NCBI RefSeq assembly: GCF_019793435.1
Contig: NZ_JAILYH010000022.1
Span: 40,255 to 104,254 of the forward strand
DNA length: 64,000 nucleotides
DNA from: Rhizobium redzepovicii
GTDB lineage: Bacteria > Pseudomonadota > Alphaproteobacteria > Rhizobiales > Rhizobiaceae
Direction: 5' to 3'
Shown here: positions 26,475 through 34,332 of the stretch, piece by piece
Numbering within the stretch: position 1 is the stretch's first letter
Layout of the letters: each line of letters starts with the position of its first letter
Position numbers and translations under genes: made by a program
Notes under the pieces: generated by a model
Database searches by the model: none
What the model saw: only the letters and a program-made list of their open reading frames with translations
Told to the model about the DNA's origin: nothing

Positions 26475-26891
26475 ATGATCAGAGCATCGATCCTTGCCGC
26501 CGCCCTCACCTGCCTGGCGGCCACCGGCGCCGGCGCTAACGACAACAGCAAATCTGCCAAGGTCACCCTCGTCTACGAGCACGAACTTCCGAACGTGCCG
26601 GGCAAGAGCATCAAGGGCGTGCTGGTCGAATACGGCCCGGGCGGCTTCTCCGACGGCCATACTCATCCGGACTCCGCCTTCATCTACGCCACCGTGCTCG
26701 AAGGCGCGATCCGCAGCCAGGTCAATGACGGCCCGGTCAAGGTCTATCATGCCGGCGAGAGTTTCTCCGAAATGCCGGGCGACCGCCACGGCGTCAGCGC
26801 CAACGGCAGCGAGACGAAGCCCGCCCGCCTGCTCGCCGTCTTCGTCGTCGACACCGACCAGAAAGAGCTGACTTATCCCCTCAAGAAGTAA
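26475..26891 (+). CDS. Exported cupin-domain protein
   Basis: 138 residues from MIRASILAAALTCLAATGAGAND, a clear signal peptide, then a single cupin barrel. Motif 1 is GPGGFSDGHTHPDSAFIYATVLEG and motif 2 is YHAGESFSEMPGDRHGVSAN, with metal-binding histidines in both. GGAG stands before the ATG at 26475; the open frame starts earlier (26382), overlapping the SDR, but without a signal sequence. Third gene of the operon. A periplasmic metal-dependent enzyme or sensor is likely, though its chemistry cannot be read from the sequence. Confidence 0.85.
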   Translation: MIRASILAAALTCLAATGAGANDNSKSAKVTLVYEHELPNVPGKSIKGVLVEYGPGGFSDGHTHPDSAFIYATVLEGAIRSQVNDGPVKVYHAGESFSEMPGDRHGVSANGSETKPARLLAVFVVDTDQKELTYPLKK

Positions 26892-26986
26892 GGGCCGCCA
26901 AACCCGTCCGCGCGGGGCCGATGCTTGCGCGGACGGCCGACATGCTCGATCATGGGCCGCCCGCTCACCCCGGAGAACCGAGACAG

Positions 26987-28465
26987 ATGATCTATGACGC
27001 GCTCTTCGGCAAGCCTCTGATATCACTGATAACAGTCGGCTTCGCCGGAATCGTCGTCTGGCACCTGCTGTCCCGCCAGCGGCCGACGACGCGTCTGGTG
27101 GTGCAGATCGTCTTTTTTGGCGTGATGACGCTGATCCTCGTCGGCAGCGGCATCGAACCCCACCGGTTTCAAGGTTATGGGTCCGAGGATCCGCAGGCTT
27201 TGCTCGTCATTGTCGCGAAGACGCTCTGGTGGATTCACCTGGCATGGGCTTTCATCGGTTTCATCAGGCTGTATCTGGTGCTGGAAGGCAGCCCCCGAGA
27301 GGCTCGCCTGCTGCAGGATCTCGTCATCGGCGTCGTCTATATCGGCATGGCCCTGTCGGTTCTGGCCTTCGTCTTCGGCGTGCCAATCGGGACCCTCGTT
27401 GCGACCTCGGGCGTAGTCGCTATCATTCTTGGCCTTGCTCTCCAGAACACGCTCGCCGACGTTTTCTCCGGCATCGCGCTGACACTCGGCCGGCCTTATG
27501 TCATCGGCGACTGGATTCTTTTGAGCGATGGCACGGAAGGGCGCGTCGTCGAGAGCAACTGGCGCGCGACGCATATCCTAACCAGCGCCAACAATATCGT
27601 CGTTCTGCCGAACAGTTTTCTCGCCAAGCTCGGCCTGACGAATGTCAGCCGGCCGGACGAGAGCCATCTCCTTGTCCTCACCATCCGCATCGCCCCGACA
27701 CGGATGCCGGCATCGGTCCGCCAAGTCATGTTATCGGCGCTGACGAGCTGCAATTCGATCGTGCGCGACCCGCCGCCGGTCGTCGCACTAAAGGGGCTGG
27801 ACGCCACCGCGCTCGAAGTCGAGCTGCAGTTCCGGGTGACGAGCCCGAGCCGGCGTGTCCAGGCGCGAAACGAGGTGCTCGATCTCGTCTATCGCCACTG
27901 CAAATCGGCCGGCCTGCTTCTCGCCGTTCCGGCGGCGGCCTCGGTGCTGACGGGCGATCTGCCGACCGAAGAGAGCGCTCGACCGCCGCGGGTGACGCCG
28001 CTCGAACTCATCGAGGCCATTCCGATCTTTGCGACGCTGACGGCAGATGAAAAGCAGAAGCTTGCCGAGACCACTGCCGTGCGTGAATTCCGCAAGGGCG
28101 ACGTGATTGTGCGGGAGGGGGAAATGCTGCCGTCGCTGATGATGGTGCGGGCCGGCATTATTGCAGCGCGGCACGGCGATGGGGAACGCGGGCGGCTCGC
28201 ACCAGGTGATTTTTTCGGTGAGACCGGGCTGCTCGCGGGCATGCAGGAAGTCTGCACGCTCGAGGCTCTGACCCCGGTGACGGTCTATGAAATCGATCAA
28301 CAGGCATTCGCTCCGTTGCTGAACCAGCGTCCGGCGCTGGCGGAAGAAATCGCCGAAGAGCTCGCCAGCCGCGCGGAGCGCTTTCGCGACGCAGCACTCC
28401 CCCCGGAACCCGCCCACAGCGCGCACGCCATTCTGAAAACCATCAGGACAATCTTCAGGGGCTAG
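26987..28465 (+). CDS. MscS-type channel with C-terminal cyclic-nucleotide-binding domain
   Basis: 492 residues. Four N-terminal hydrophobic spans lead into the MscS pore and beta domains (LGLALQNTLADVFSGIALTLGRPYVIGDWILLSDGTEGRVVESNWRATHILTSANNIVVLPNSFLAKLGLTN), then a cNMP-binding fold from about residue 345 (IPIFATLTADEKQKLAETTAVREFRKGDVIVREGE...GDFFGETGLLAG). The phosphate-binding cassette lacks the usual Arg (EVCTLEA replaces RxA), so ligand binding is doubtful. This architecture resembles the cyclic-nucleotide-gated MscS relatives (bCNG). The start at 26987 follows a GGAG. Confidence 0.88.
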   Translation: MIYDALFGKPLISLITVGFAGIVVWHLLSRQRPTTRLVVQIVFFGVMTLILVGSGIEPHRFQGYGSEDPQALLVIVAKTLWWIHLAWAFIGFIRLYLVLEGSPREARLLQDLVIGVVYIGMALSVLAFVFGVPIGTLVATSGVVAIILGLALQNTLADVFSGIALTLGRPYVIGDWILLSDGTEGRVVESNWRATHILTSANNIVVLPNSFLAKLGLTNVSRPDESHLLVLTIRIAPTRMPASVRQVMLSALTSCNSIVRDPPPVVALKGLDATALEVELQFRVTSPSRRVQARNEVLDLVYRHCKSAGLLLAVPAAASVLTGDLPTEESARPPRVTPLELIEAIPIFATLTADEKQKLAETTAVREFRKGDVIVREGEMLPSLMMVRAGIIAARHGDGERGRLAPGDFFGETGLLAGMQEVCTLEALTPVTVYEIDQQAFAPLLNQRPALAEEIAEELASRAERFRDAALPPEPAHSAHAILKTIRTIFRG

Positions 28466-28493
28466 CACGATAATAAGACGCGCGGCCCTGTAA

Positions 28494-28982
28494 TCAGCCG
28501 GCGCGCTTGAGCACCCATTCGAAGGTACTCTGCCAAAGCTCGGCCGGCACTTCCTCGGACAAGGTGCCGACCAGATCGGAAAGCCGGACGCGCCGCAGCG
28601 TATTGCGCCATGCCTCGTCGGCTTCCCACATGACGCGGGCGACTGCGCAGGGCTTGCTGTCGCAATAGCCTGCCGGACGGCAAGGATTGTTGTCGCGGAT
28701 GTTCGTGCAGGTGAAGCTGCGCGCCTTGCCCTCGACCGCTTCGACGATGTCGAGAAAATTGATCTCGGAGGACGGTTTGGCAAGCCGGTAACCGCCGCTC
28801 GGGCCGAGCGTGGTATCGACCAGCGATGCCTGCGAAAGGCTCTGCAGCGCCTTGGAGAGATATTCCTTCGGCAGGCCATGAAGCTCGGCGAGCGCCTTGG
28901 TGGAGAGATACCTGCCCTCGGGCAGGCCCGCGAGAATGGCGCAACAGTGGAGCGCCCACTCGACCTGGCTTTTCAGGATCAT
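28494..28982 (-). CDS. Rrf2-family transcriptional regulator
   Basis: 162 residues with the Rrf2 winged helix (VEWALHCCAILAGLPEGRYLSTKALAELHGLPKEYLSKALQSLSQASLVDTTLGPSGGYRLAK) and a cysteine group (FTCTNIRDNNPCRPAGYCDSKPC), reminiscent of Fe-S-binding members such as IscR/NsrR, but with four cysteines in C-x8-C-x5-C-x4-C spacing. A palindrome TAAGGATA-N5-TATCC lies 40 bp upstream, and a near-identical one precedes the CMD-SDR-cupin operon. Autoregulation and control of that operon in response to a redox or nitrosative signal is a reasonable inference. Confidence 0.9.
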   Translation of the reverse strand: MILKSQVEWALHCCAILAGLPEGRYLSTKALAELHGLPKEYLSKALQSLSQASLVDTTLGPSGGYRLAKPSSEINFLDIVEAVEGKARSFTCTNIRDNNPCRPAGYCDSKPCAVARVMWEADEAWRNTLRRVRLSDLVGTLSEEVPAELWQSTFEWVLKRAG

Positions 28983-29021
28983 TCAGCAACTCGCGTGATG
29001 GCTGATTCTGCGAATAGGAAT

Positions 29022-29042
29022 TAAGGATACATCATATCCGCA
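29022..29042. promoter_or_regulatory. Putative Rrf2 autoregulatory operator
   Basis: TAAGGATA-N5-TATCCGCA, 40 bp upstream of the rrf2-type ATG (28982, minus strand). Its outer arms match those of the 21-bp palindrome at 25070-25090 base for base on the left and through TATCC on the right, and total length is identical. The shared motif points to one regulator for both promoters. Confidence 0.6.
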
Positions 29043-29246
29043 AATTGAAATGATGTAAACGACCCGTAAAAGCAGCGTGTTGCGTGAGTTGAAATTTCTT
29101 TACATTCGTGCCGGCGGCACAATCCCTCACAGCGAATGATCACCCGCCCAAGATAAAACTTTGCCTGCATGCGGAATAATACCGCCTCGTCTCGTGTCTC
29201 ATGTCAGGTACCGCAAAATTGCGTGCCCAACCTGAGGAGAGACATC

Positions 29247-29627
29247 ATGAAATCCGTGAAATTCCTGTCCGTCGTGGCCGCAGCAGCCCTCGCAGCGACC
29301 GCTGCTTTCGCAGCCGCTCCCGTCAAGGAAGTCGAATCCGCCAAGGGCAAGGTTCTTGCCGGCGACAACGGCATGACCCTCTACACCTTCAAGAAGGACG
29401 CCAAGGGCGTTTCCAACTGCAATGACGATTGCGCCAAAAACTGGCCGCCGCTGATGGCCGCTTCCGATGCCAAGGCCGATGGTGCATATTCGATCATCGA
29501 CCGCAAGGATGGCAAGAAGCAATGGGCCAAGGACGGCATGCCGCTGTATTACTGGGTCAAGGACAAGAAGGCGGGCGACATTACTGGCGATGGAGTCGGC
29601 GGCAACTGGGAGCTTGCCAAGCCTTGA
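29247..29627 (+). CDS. Exported COG4315-type repeat protein
   Basis: 126 residues. A signal peptide (MKSVKFLSVVAAAALAATAAFA) is followed by two copies of the secreted-repeat unit (GMTLYTFKKDAKGVSNCNDDCAKNWPPL and GMPLYYWVKDKKAGDITGDGVGGNWELA), the predicted lipoprotein/secreted repeat of COG4315. The longer frame from 29169 would hide the signal peptide. It precedes an ECF sigma and anti-sigma pair on the same strand, which suggests that it is a member, and perhaps an output, of that regulatory unit. Function of the family is not established. Confidence 0.88.
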   Translation: MKSVKFLSVVAAAALAATAAFAAAPVKEVESAKGKVLAGDNGMTLYTFKKDAKGVSNCNDDCAKNWPPLMAASDAKADGAYSIIDRKDGKKQWAKDGMPLYYWVKDKKAGDITGDGVGGNWELAKP

Positions 29628-29655
29628 TCGCCTTGCTCATCAGAAAGCGGCTGGC

Positions 29656-30171
29656 GTGAAAACACCCGCACCTGAAAGTTTCGAGGGCCAGATCCTGGCC
29701 CTCCTTCCCTCGCTCAGGCGCTATTCGCGCAGCCTGACGCGCTCGGATGCCGATGGCGAGGATCTGCTCCAGGACTGTGTCGAAAAGGTGCTGGCGCGCC
29801 GTGGCCAATGGCGCGGCCTCAACCTGCGCGGCTGGGTCCTGACCATTATGACCAATCTCTACCGCAACGGCCGGCGCGGCAAGGCGCGCGACGGCCTGGT
29901 CGAGCTTGACGCCGCCGGGGACATGGCCGCTCCCGAACCGCCGGCCGATCCGCTGGAGCGTGCGCGGCTCGATAACGCGCTGAACAGCCTTTCGGAGGAG
30001 CACCGAGCCGTGCTGATGCTCGTCGTCATCGAAGGATACACGTACAGCGAGGTCGCCGCTTCCCTCGACATTCCCATCGGCACCGTCATGTCCCGGCTGT
30101 CGCGCGCCCGCCTGCGCGTCGCCGAGAGGCTGAAGGCCGATAACGTCATTACGCTTCGGAGACCGAAATGA
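29656..30171 (+). CDS. ECF-type RNA polymerase sigma factor
   Basis: 171 residues from a GTG at 29656, 29 bp after the COG4315 gene. Sigma region 2 is LLPSLRRYSRSLTRSDADGEDLLQDCVEKVLARRGQWRGLNLRGWVLTIMTNLYRN, and region 4 is LNSLSEEHRAVLMLVVIEGYTYSEVAASLDIPIGTVMSRLSRARLRVAERL. It overlaps the anti-sigma gene by 4 bp (ATGA), so they are translationally coupled. The activating signal is unknown. The GTG start is chosen because upstream residues in frame belong to the preceding gene region. Confidence 0.88.
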   Translation: MKTPAPESFEGQILALLPSLRRYSRSLTRSDADGEDLLQDCVEKVLARRGQWRGLNLRGWVLTIMTNLYRNGRRGKARDGLVELDAAGDMAAPEPPADPLERARLDNALNSLSEEHRAVLMLVVIEGYTYSEVAASLDIPIGTVMSRLSRARLRVAERLKADNVITLRRPK

Positions 30172-30950
30172 ACGAAACCAATCCGATCGTCACCGAAGCC
30201 GATCTCCACGCCTTTGCCGACGGTCAGCTGCCCGAAATGGCACGCGCTCGCATCGAGGCTTATCTTGCCGACAATCCCGACGAAGCGGCGCTGGTGGCCG
30301 AATGGCAGGCGCAGAACACGGGCATCCGATCGCTGTTTGCCGGTTACGAGAAGGCAAAGGACACCGACCCACTGCTCGTCGCCCCCACACGTGCCGTCTC
30401 CTCTACGCCGAAACGCTGGGCGATTGCCGCCGCGGCCCTCGTCGTCTTTGCGCTCGGCACCGTCAGTGGCCATTATGGCCCGGCACTGCTGGAAAGGCCG
30501 GCGTTGCAGCTTACCGGTTCAGAAACCTTGCCGAAACAGGCCGAGACCGCATTCATGGTCTACGCCGCCGAGGTTCGCCACCCGGTCGAGGTCTTCGCCG
30601 ACGAGGAGGCCCATCTCGCCACCTGGCTCGGCAAGCGCCTCGCCATCCAGAACCTGAAGATCCCGAACCTGCAATCGCTCGGCTTTAAGCTGGTTGGCGG
30701 CCGCCTGCTGCCGGTCGATGACAGGCCGGGCGCCATGTTCATGTATGAGAACCAGGCGGGCGAACGCCTGACCGTCATTGTCGGCCGCAACACGGAAAAC
30801 CGCACGACGAGCTTTCGCTTCGCCTCCTCGGGCAATCTCGAAACCTTCTACTGGATCGACGGCGAACTCGGCTATGCCGTCACCGGCGAAATCTCGCGTG
30901 AAACCCTGCGGGGTGTGGCCGAGGAATGCTACAGACAGTTTCCGTCCTAG
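30168..30950 (+). CDS. Membrane-bound anti-sigma factor
   Basis: 260 residues. The N-terminal cytoplasmic part (EADLHAFADGQLPEMARARIEAYLADNPDEAALVAEWQAQN) matches the anti-ECF fold of zinc-less RskA/ChrR-like type. One transmembrane span (WAIAAAALVVFALGTVSGHYG, about residues 82-102) leads into a periplasmic domain. It overlaps the sigma gene by ATGA. It likely holds the sigma factor inactive until a periplasmic signal releases it. Confidence 0.88.
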   Translation: MNETNPIVTEADLHAFADGQLPEMARARIEAYLADNPDEAALVAEWQAQNTGIRSLFAGYEKAKDTDPLLVAPTRAVSSTPKRWAIAAAALVVFALGTVSGHYGPALLERPALQLTGSETLPKQAETAFMVYAAEVRHPVEVFADEEAHLATWLGKRLAIQNLKIPNLQSLGFKLVGGRLLPVDDRPGAMFMYENQAGERLTVIVGRNTENRTTSFRFASSGNLETFYWIDGELGYAVTGEISRETLRGVAEECYRQFPS

Positions 30951-31041
30951 AGCAACGCCAGGAAAAGTGCGAAGCGGTTTTCCGTCCGGAATTGCGTAAA
31001 ACAAAAGACTAGAGCGGTTCTGCGCTTCCGTTGAACCGCTC
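30951..31041. repeat. Dispersed rhizobial intergenic repeat with terminal inverted arms
   Basis: Begins immediately after the anti-sigma stop with AGCAACGCCAGGAAAAGTG and AAGCGGTTTTCCGTCCGG, motifs common between rhizobial genes, and ends with GAGCGGTT (31012-31019) paired to AACCGCTC (31034-31041). It separates convergent operons and may serve as a transcript end. Confidence 0.55.
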
Positions 31042-31047
31042 CACAGA

Positions 31048-31437
31048 TCAGCGCAGCGGATCGTTGGCAAGTTCGATCGGCTGCCCGTGTGGCGTGGCTT
31101 CGGCGGCCCGCTGCCAGCTCTGCTGCAGGTCGAGGATGACGGATGCATCCGCTACGCCGCGGCTGACAAGCAGTTCGGAAAGAGCCGCCACCCAGCAGTC
31201 GAAATAATCGCTGCCATCCCTAGCGCGGCCGGGCTTATGCAACTCCTTGGACAGGGCCTCGGCCCATTCGCTCCACGCGAACAGCCCCTTCTCATGCAGA
31301 TGCACCGTCATGGCGAACGCGTCCGCCGTCCAAGGCTCGGGAAAAACCGGATCACCTTCGGGCGACTTCGGCAACCCAAGCGATTGCGCCAGCTGAGACG
31401 GCGTCTCACAAACGCTCAAGATAGCTCTCCCACGCAT
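31048..31437 (-). CDS. Nitrile hydratase accessory protein (activator, P14K-like)
   Basis: 129 residues. The stretch FPEPWTADAFAMTVHLHEKGLFAWSEWAEALSKELHKP, then GSDYFDCWVAALSELLVSRGV, corresponds to the beta-subunit-like nitrile hydratase activator family, which delivers cobalt and assists post-translational cysteine oxidation through subunit exchange. Its start overlaps the end of the beta-subunit gene by 32 bp. Gene order alpha-beta-activator is typical of cobalt-type nitrile hydratase operons. Confidence 0.9.
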   Translation of the reverse strand: MRGRAILSVCETPSQLAQSLGLPKSPEGDPVFPEPWTADAFAMTVHLHEKGLFAWSEWAEALSKELHKPGRARDGSDYFDCWVAALSELLVSRGVADASVILDLQQSWQRAAEATPHGQPIELANDPLR

Positions 31438-32065
31438 CGATGGAGACCGTTAGCGACGGATCCGCTCCCTCGCCCCAGATCTCACCGCCGCCGAAGACGA
31501 CGGTATAGAGCCATTGCGGATTTTCGCCTCGGCCATGCGCATTGTCGTCGGGAAAGACGAAAGCCCCTTGCACCGCCTCGACGACACCCGTCTTGGCGCG
31601 CGCATATCGCGGCAGCCGCGTATGGGTGGCCAGATTGAAATTCTTCGTCCTCACCGCCTCGCCCACAGCAAAGAGCGGTGCGGTTTCGACAGGACGATCG
31701 CAAGGCCCGCCTTTCGCCAGCGCGCCCGGCACCATCTCCGCCTTCAGCACCCGTTTCGGCGCGGCGCCCTCCTGCAGCTTGCGGCCGGACAACAGCTCCT
31801 CGCGCGTCGCAAAACCGTGCCGCGCGAGCAACGTCTCGACGCCGCGGATCCAGATCTCGTAATAGCTGGCGGCGAGATAATCGGCCGGCGGAATGTTTTC
31901 GCGTGCATGCCGGCTTTCATCGATCGTCCATGCGCCGAAAGCGCCGCAGGAAAGCGTGATGCCGAGTGCCCGCTTTTCCCATTCGGCATGGAAATAAGGT
32001 TCGTTTTTCTCAGGCGCGACAGGCCCGAAGCCCATCTGCCCGCCGAGATCGTGCGGTCCGTTCAT
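31406..32065 (-). CDS. nthB: Nitrile hydratase subunit beta
   Basis: 219 residues starting MNGPHDLGGQMGFGPVAPE, the invariant opening of nitrile hydratase beta subunits. It also has the FHAEWEKRALGITLSCGAFGAWTIDESRH segment and a C-terminal SH3-like barrel (AVGEAVRTKNFNLATHTRLPRYARAKTGVVEAVQGAFVFPDDNAHG...WLYTVVFGG). The longer open frame to 32338 is not used; the ATG at 32065 overlaps the alpha-subunit stop (ATGA). It pairs with the alpha subunit to hydrate nitriles to amides, possibly indole-3-acetonitrile in plant-associated rhizobia. Confidence 0.92.
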   Translation of the reverse strand: MNGPHDLGGQMGFGPVAPEKNEPYFHAEWEKRALGITLSCGAFGAWTIDESRHARENIPPADYLAASYYEIWIRGVETLLARHGFATREELLSGRKLQEGAAPKRVLKAEMVPGALAKGGPCDRPVETAPLFAVGEAVRTKNFNLATHTRLPRYARAKTGVVEAVQGAFVFPDDNAHGRGENPQWLYTVVFGGGEIWGEGADPSLTVSIDAWESYLERL

Positions 32066-32736
32066 GGAAGAGCCTCCGGGCTGCCGGCAGCTGAAATCTT
32101 CGCGCTGCCTGCGATTGCCGTGCCGATCATCGCATCGCGGCTGACGAGGCCGGCAAGTGCTGCCTCGTTCATTCCGTCCGTGCCGTCCGGCCGCTCGGGA
32201 ATAACGAGATAACGCAGTTCCGCCGTCGAATCCCAGACGCGGATCTTCTTTTCCTCGGGCAGCGTCAGCCCAAATTCGGCAAGCACGCCGCGCGGATCGA
32301 TGACGGCGCGCGAGCGATAGGCCGGCGCCTTGTACCACACCGGCGGCAGCCCGAGCACCGACCAGGGATAACAGGAGCAGAGCGTGCAGACGATGAGATT
32401 ATGGGTCTCTGCCGTGTTGAAGACGGCGCGCATGTGCTCGCCCTGCCGGCCGGTGTAACCGAGGCTCACAATCGCCGCCGTCGCATCGCGCTTCAGCCAC
32501 TCGGCGAAATCGGCATCGCTCCAGGCCTTGGCGACGACATGCGCCCCATTCCTCGGCCCCACCTTCGTCTCATAAGTCTCGACGATCGCATCGATCGCCG
32601 CCGGATCGATCAGCCCCTTCTCCGTCAGCAGCGTTTCCAGGGCTTTGACGCGGGCCTGCATGTCGGAGTAGTGGTTGTCGTGGGCATGATCGTGGTGGTC
32701 GTGGTCGTGATCGTCGTTCAAGGCAATGTCCTCCAA
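32062..32736 (-). CDS. nthA: Nitrile hydratase subunit alpha, cobalt type
   Basis: 224 residues. The metal-binding loop VCTLCSCYPW (about residues 115-124) is the cobalt-type CTLCSC form; iron enzymes have CSLCSC. The first and third cysteines of the motif pair are the ones normally oxidised to sulfinic and sulfenic acids. The rest (VWDSTAELRYLVIPERPDGTDG) is conserved. The N-terminus carries a His/Asp-rich tract (DDHDHDHHDHAHDNH), a likely metal-binding tail. First gene of the nthA-nthB-activator operon, with ATGA coupling. Confidence 0.95.
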   Translation of the reverse strand: MEDIALNDDHDHDHHDHAHDNHYSDMQARVKALETLLTEKGLIDPAAIDAIVETYETKVGPRNGAHVVAKAWSDADFAEWLKRDATAAIVSLGYTGRQGEHMRAVFNTAETHNLIVCTLCSCYPWSVLGLPPVWYKAPAYRSRAVIDPRGVLAEFGLTLPEEKKIRVWDSTAELRYLVIPERPDGTDGMNEAALAGLVSRDAMIGTAIAGSAKISAAGSPEALP

Positions 32737-32787
32737 ACGGCAATCGGCCGTCCTGTTTCCTCAATGCGCGCGGACTCGCTCCTCCTC

Positions 32788-32941
32788 TTCTCCCCAGCGG
32801 GGAGAAGGTGTCCCGAAGGGTCGGATGGGGGGCCGCACGGCATGCCCGTCATTGTTGCCCTTTGCTTGCGCTCCGTGCATTCGCGGCAGTGCCGCTCACC
32901 CCCTCATCTGCCTGCCGGCATCTTCTCCCCGCTGGGGAGAA
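32788..32941. repeat. RIME-like intergenic element bounded by inverted 19-bp palindromes
   Basis: TTCTCCCCAGCGGGGAGAA (32788-32806) and its exact reverse complement TTCTCCCCGCTGGGGAGAA (32923-32941) flank about 116 bp, including CCTCATCTGCCTGCCGGCAT. The layout matches the mosaic intergenic elements known in Rhizobium. It fills most of the 321-bp gap between nthA and the next, divergent gene. No gene is seen inside. Confidence 0.7.
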
Positions 32942-33057
32942 GGGGAATCGTGGGCAACGTCTCGCCATCCAGTATCCTCCGCTTCCTCCTTCTACCACAC
33001 ACCACAAGCCCGCCAAGCCCTCCTATCCCACTCAAACTTTTCCGCTAATCTCCCGCC

Positions 33058-34332
33058 ATGAACATTCTGATTCTCGGTGCAACCGGCTTCATAGGCTCCG
33101 TCGTCGCGGCCCGGCTCGTCGCTGATGGGCATGCCGTGACCGGGCTCGGCCGCAACCCCATGCGTGCCCGCCCAAAGCAGCCGGCGATCGACTGGCGCCG
33201 GGCCGATCTCTCACATATGACGAAAGCGGACGACTGGGACGAGATCCTCAACGGCCAGCATGCCGTCGTCAATTGCGCCGGCGCCCTGCAGGACGGCCTC
33301 TCGGACAATCTGGCGGCCACGCAAGCCGAAGCTATGCTGGCGCTCTATGCCGCAGCCAAACGCGGGTCGCAGCCGCTAATCGTGCAGATATCGGCGAGGA
33401 CGGCCGGCGCGGCGGGCGACCTGCCCTTCCTCGCCACCAAGCGCCGGGCCGACGAGGCGCTGGCGGCAAGCGGCCTGCCTTGCCTCATCCTGCGCCCTGC
33501 CCTCGTTCTCGGCCGCAATGCCCATGGCGGTTCGTCGCTGCTCAGGGCGCTTGCCGCCCTCCCCCTGGCGCTGCCGCTCGTCCATGCCGAAAGCCCGGTC
33601 GAAACGTTGTCGGTGGACGATGTGGCGGAAGCCGTGTCGCGGGCGGTTGCAGTCGGCCTCTGCGGTGATATCAATCTCGCAGCCGACGAGATCCTTACGC
33701 TTGCCGATCTCGTCAGCCTTCACCGGCAATGGCTGGGCCTCCCGCCCGCCCGCGTCTTTTCCCTTGCGCCGTGGCTTGCAAAGCCCGTCATGTGGCTTGC
33801 CGATGTCGCAGGGCTGCTCGGCTGGCGCTCGCCGCTGCGCTCGACGGCGATGACAGTCATGTCGGAGGGCATACGAAGCGTAAAGGGAGAAAGCGGCCTC
33901 GTCGCGACATCCGCTGCGGCAACCCTATCAGCCAATCCATCCGGCGTGCAGGATCTCTGGTTTGCCCGGCTCTACCTGCTGAAACCACTCGTCATATCGG
34001 GGCTCTCCGCCTTCTGGCTGCTCTCCGGCCTGATCCCGCTGCTGGCGTTGCAGAAGACATCCGCCCATTTCCTGCCGTTCATGCCGGAGTCCACGGCCAC
34101 GGCGCTGACGCTTGCGACCTGCCTCATCGACGTGGCGCTGGGCGCTGCCGTGCTTGTCCGTCCGCTCGCCAAACGCGCTCTTCTCGGCATGCTCGCCGTC
34201 TCTTTCGCCTATCTCGCCGGCGCCAGCCTGCTCGAACCGACGCTCTGGCTCGACCCGCTCGGTCCCCTCGTAAAGGTGCTGCCGTCGATCTTACTGACGC
34301 TGACGGCCCTTGCCACCCTGGATGAACGCTGA
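33058..34332 (+). CDS. SDR-type NAD(P)-binding protein fused to a C-terminal DoxX-like membrane domain
   Basis: 424 residues. The N-terminal half is an atypical SDR (MNILILGATGFIGSVVAARLVADGH...VNCAGALQDGLSDNLAATQAEAMLALYAAAKRG...LRPALVLGRNA). From about residue 300 four hydrophobic spans follow (LLKPLVISGLSAFWLLSGLIPLL and so on), resembling a DoxX-like domain. The fusion is found in alphaproteobacteria and is usually followed by a DUF2269 protein, as here, where stop and start overlap (TGATG at 34330-34334). A membrane redox role is inferred; the substrate is unknown. Confidence 0.82.
   Translation: MNILILGATGFIGSVVAARLVADGHAVTGLGRNPMRARPKQPAIDWRRADLSHMTKADDWDEILNGQHAVVNCAGALQDGLSDNLAATQAEAMLALYAAAKRGSQPLIVQISARTAGAAGDLPFLATKRRADEALAASGLPCLILRPALVLGRNAHGGSSLLRALAALPLALPLVHAESPVETLSVDDVAEAVSRAVAVGLCGDINLAADEILTLADLVSLHRQWLGLPPARVFSLAPWLAKPVMWLADVAGLLGWRSPLRSTAMTVMSEGIRSVKGESGLVATSAAATLSANPSGVQDLWFARLYLLKPLVISGLSAFWLLSGLIPLLALQKTSAHFLPFMPESTATALTLATCLIDVALGAAVLVRPLAKRALLGMLAVSFAYLAGASLLEPTLWLDPLGPLVKVLPSILLTLTALATLDER

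Noticed and set aside
32788..32941. CRISPR-like repeat pair
   Set aside because: Only two palindromic copies in inverse orientation, without regular spacers; it fits a RIME-like element.
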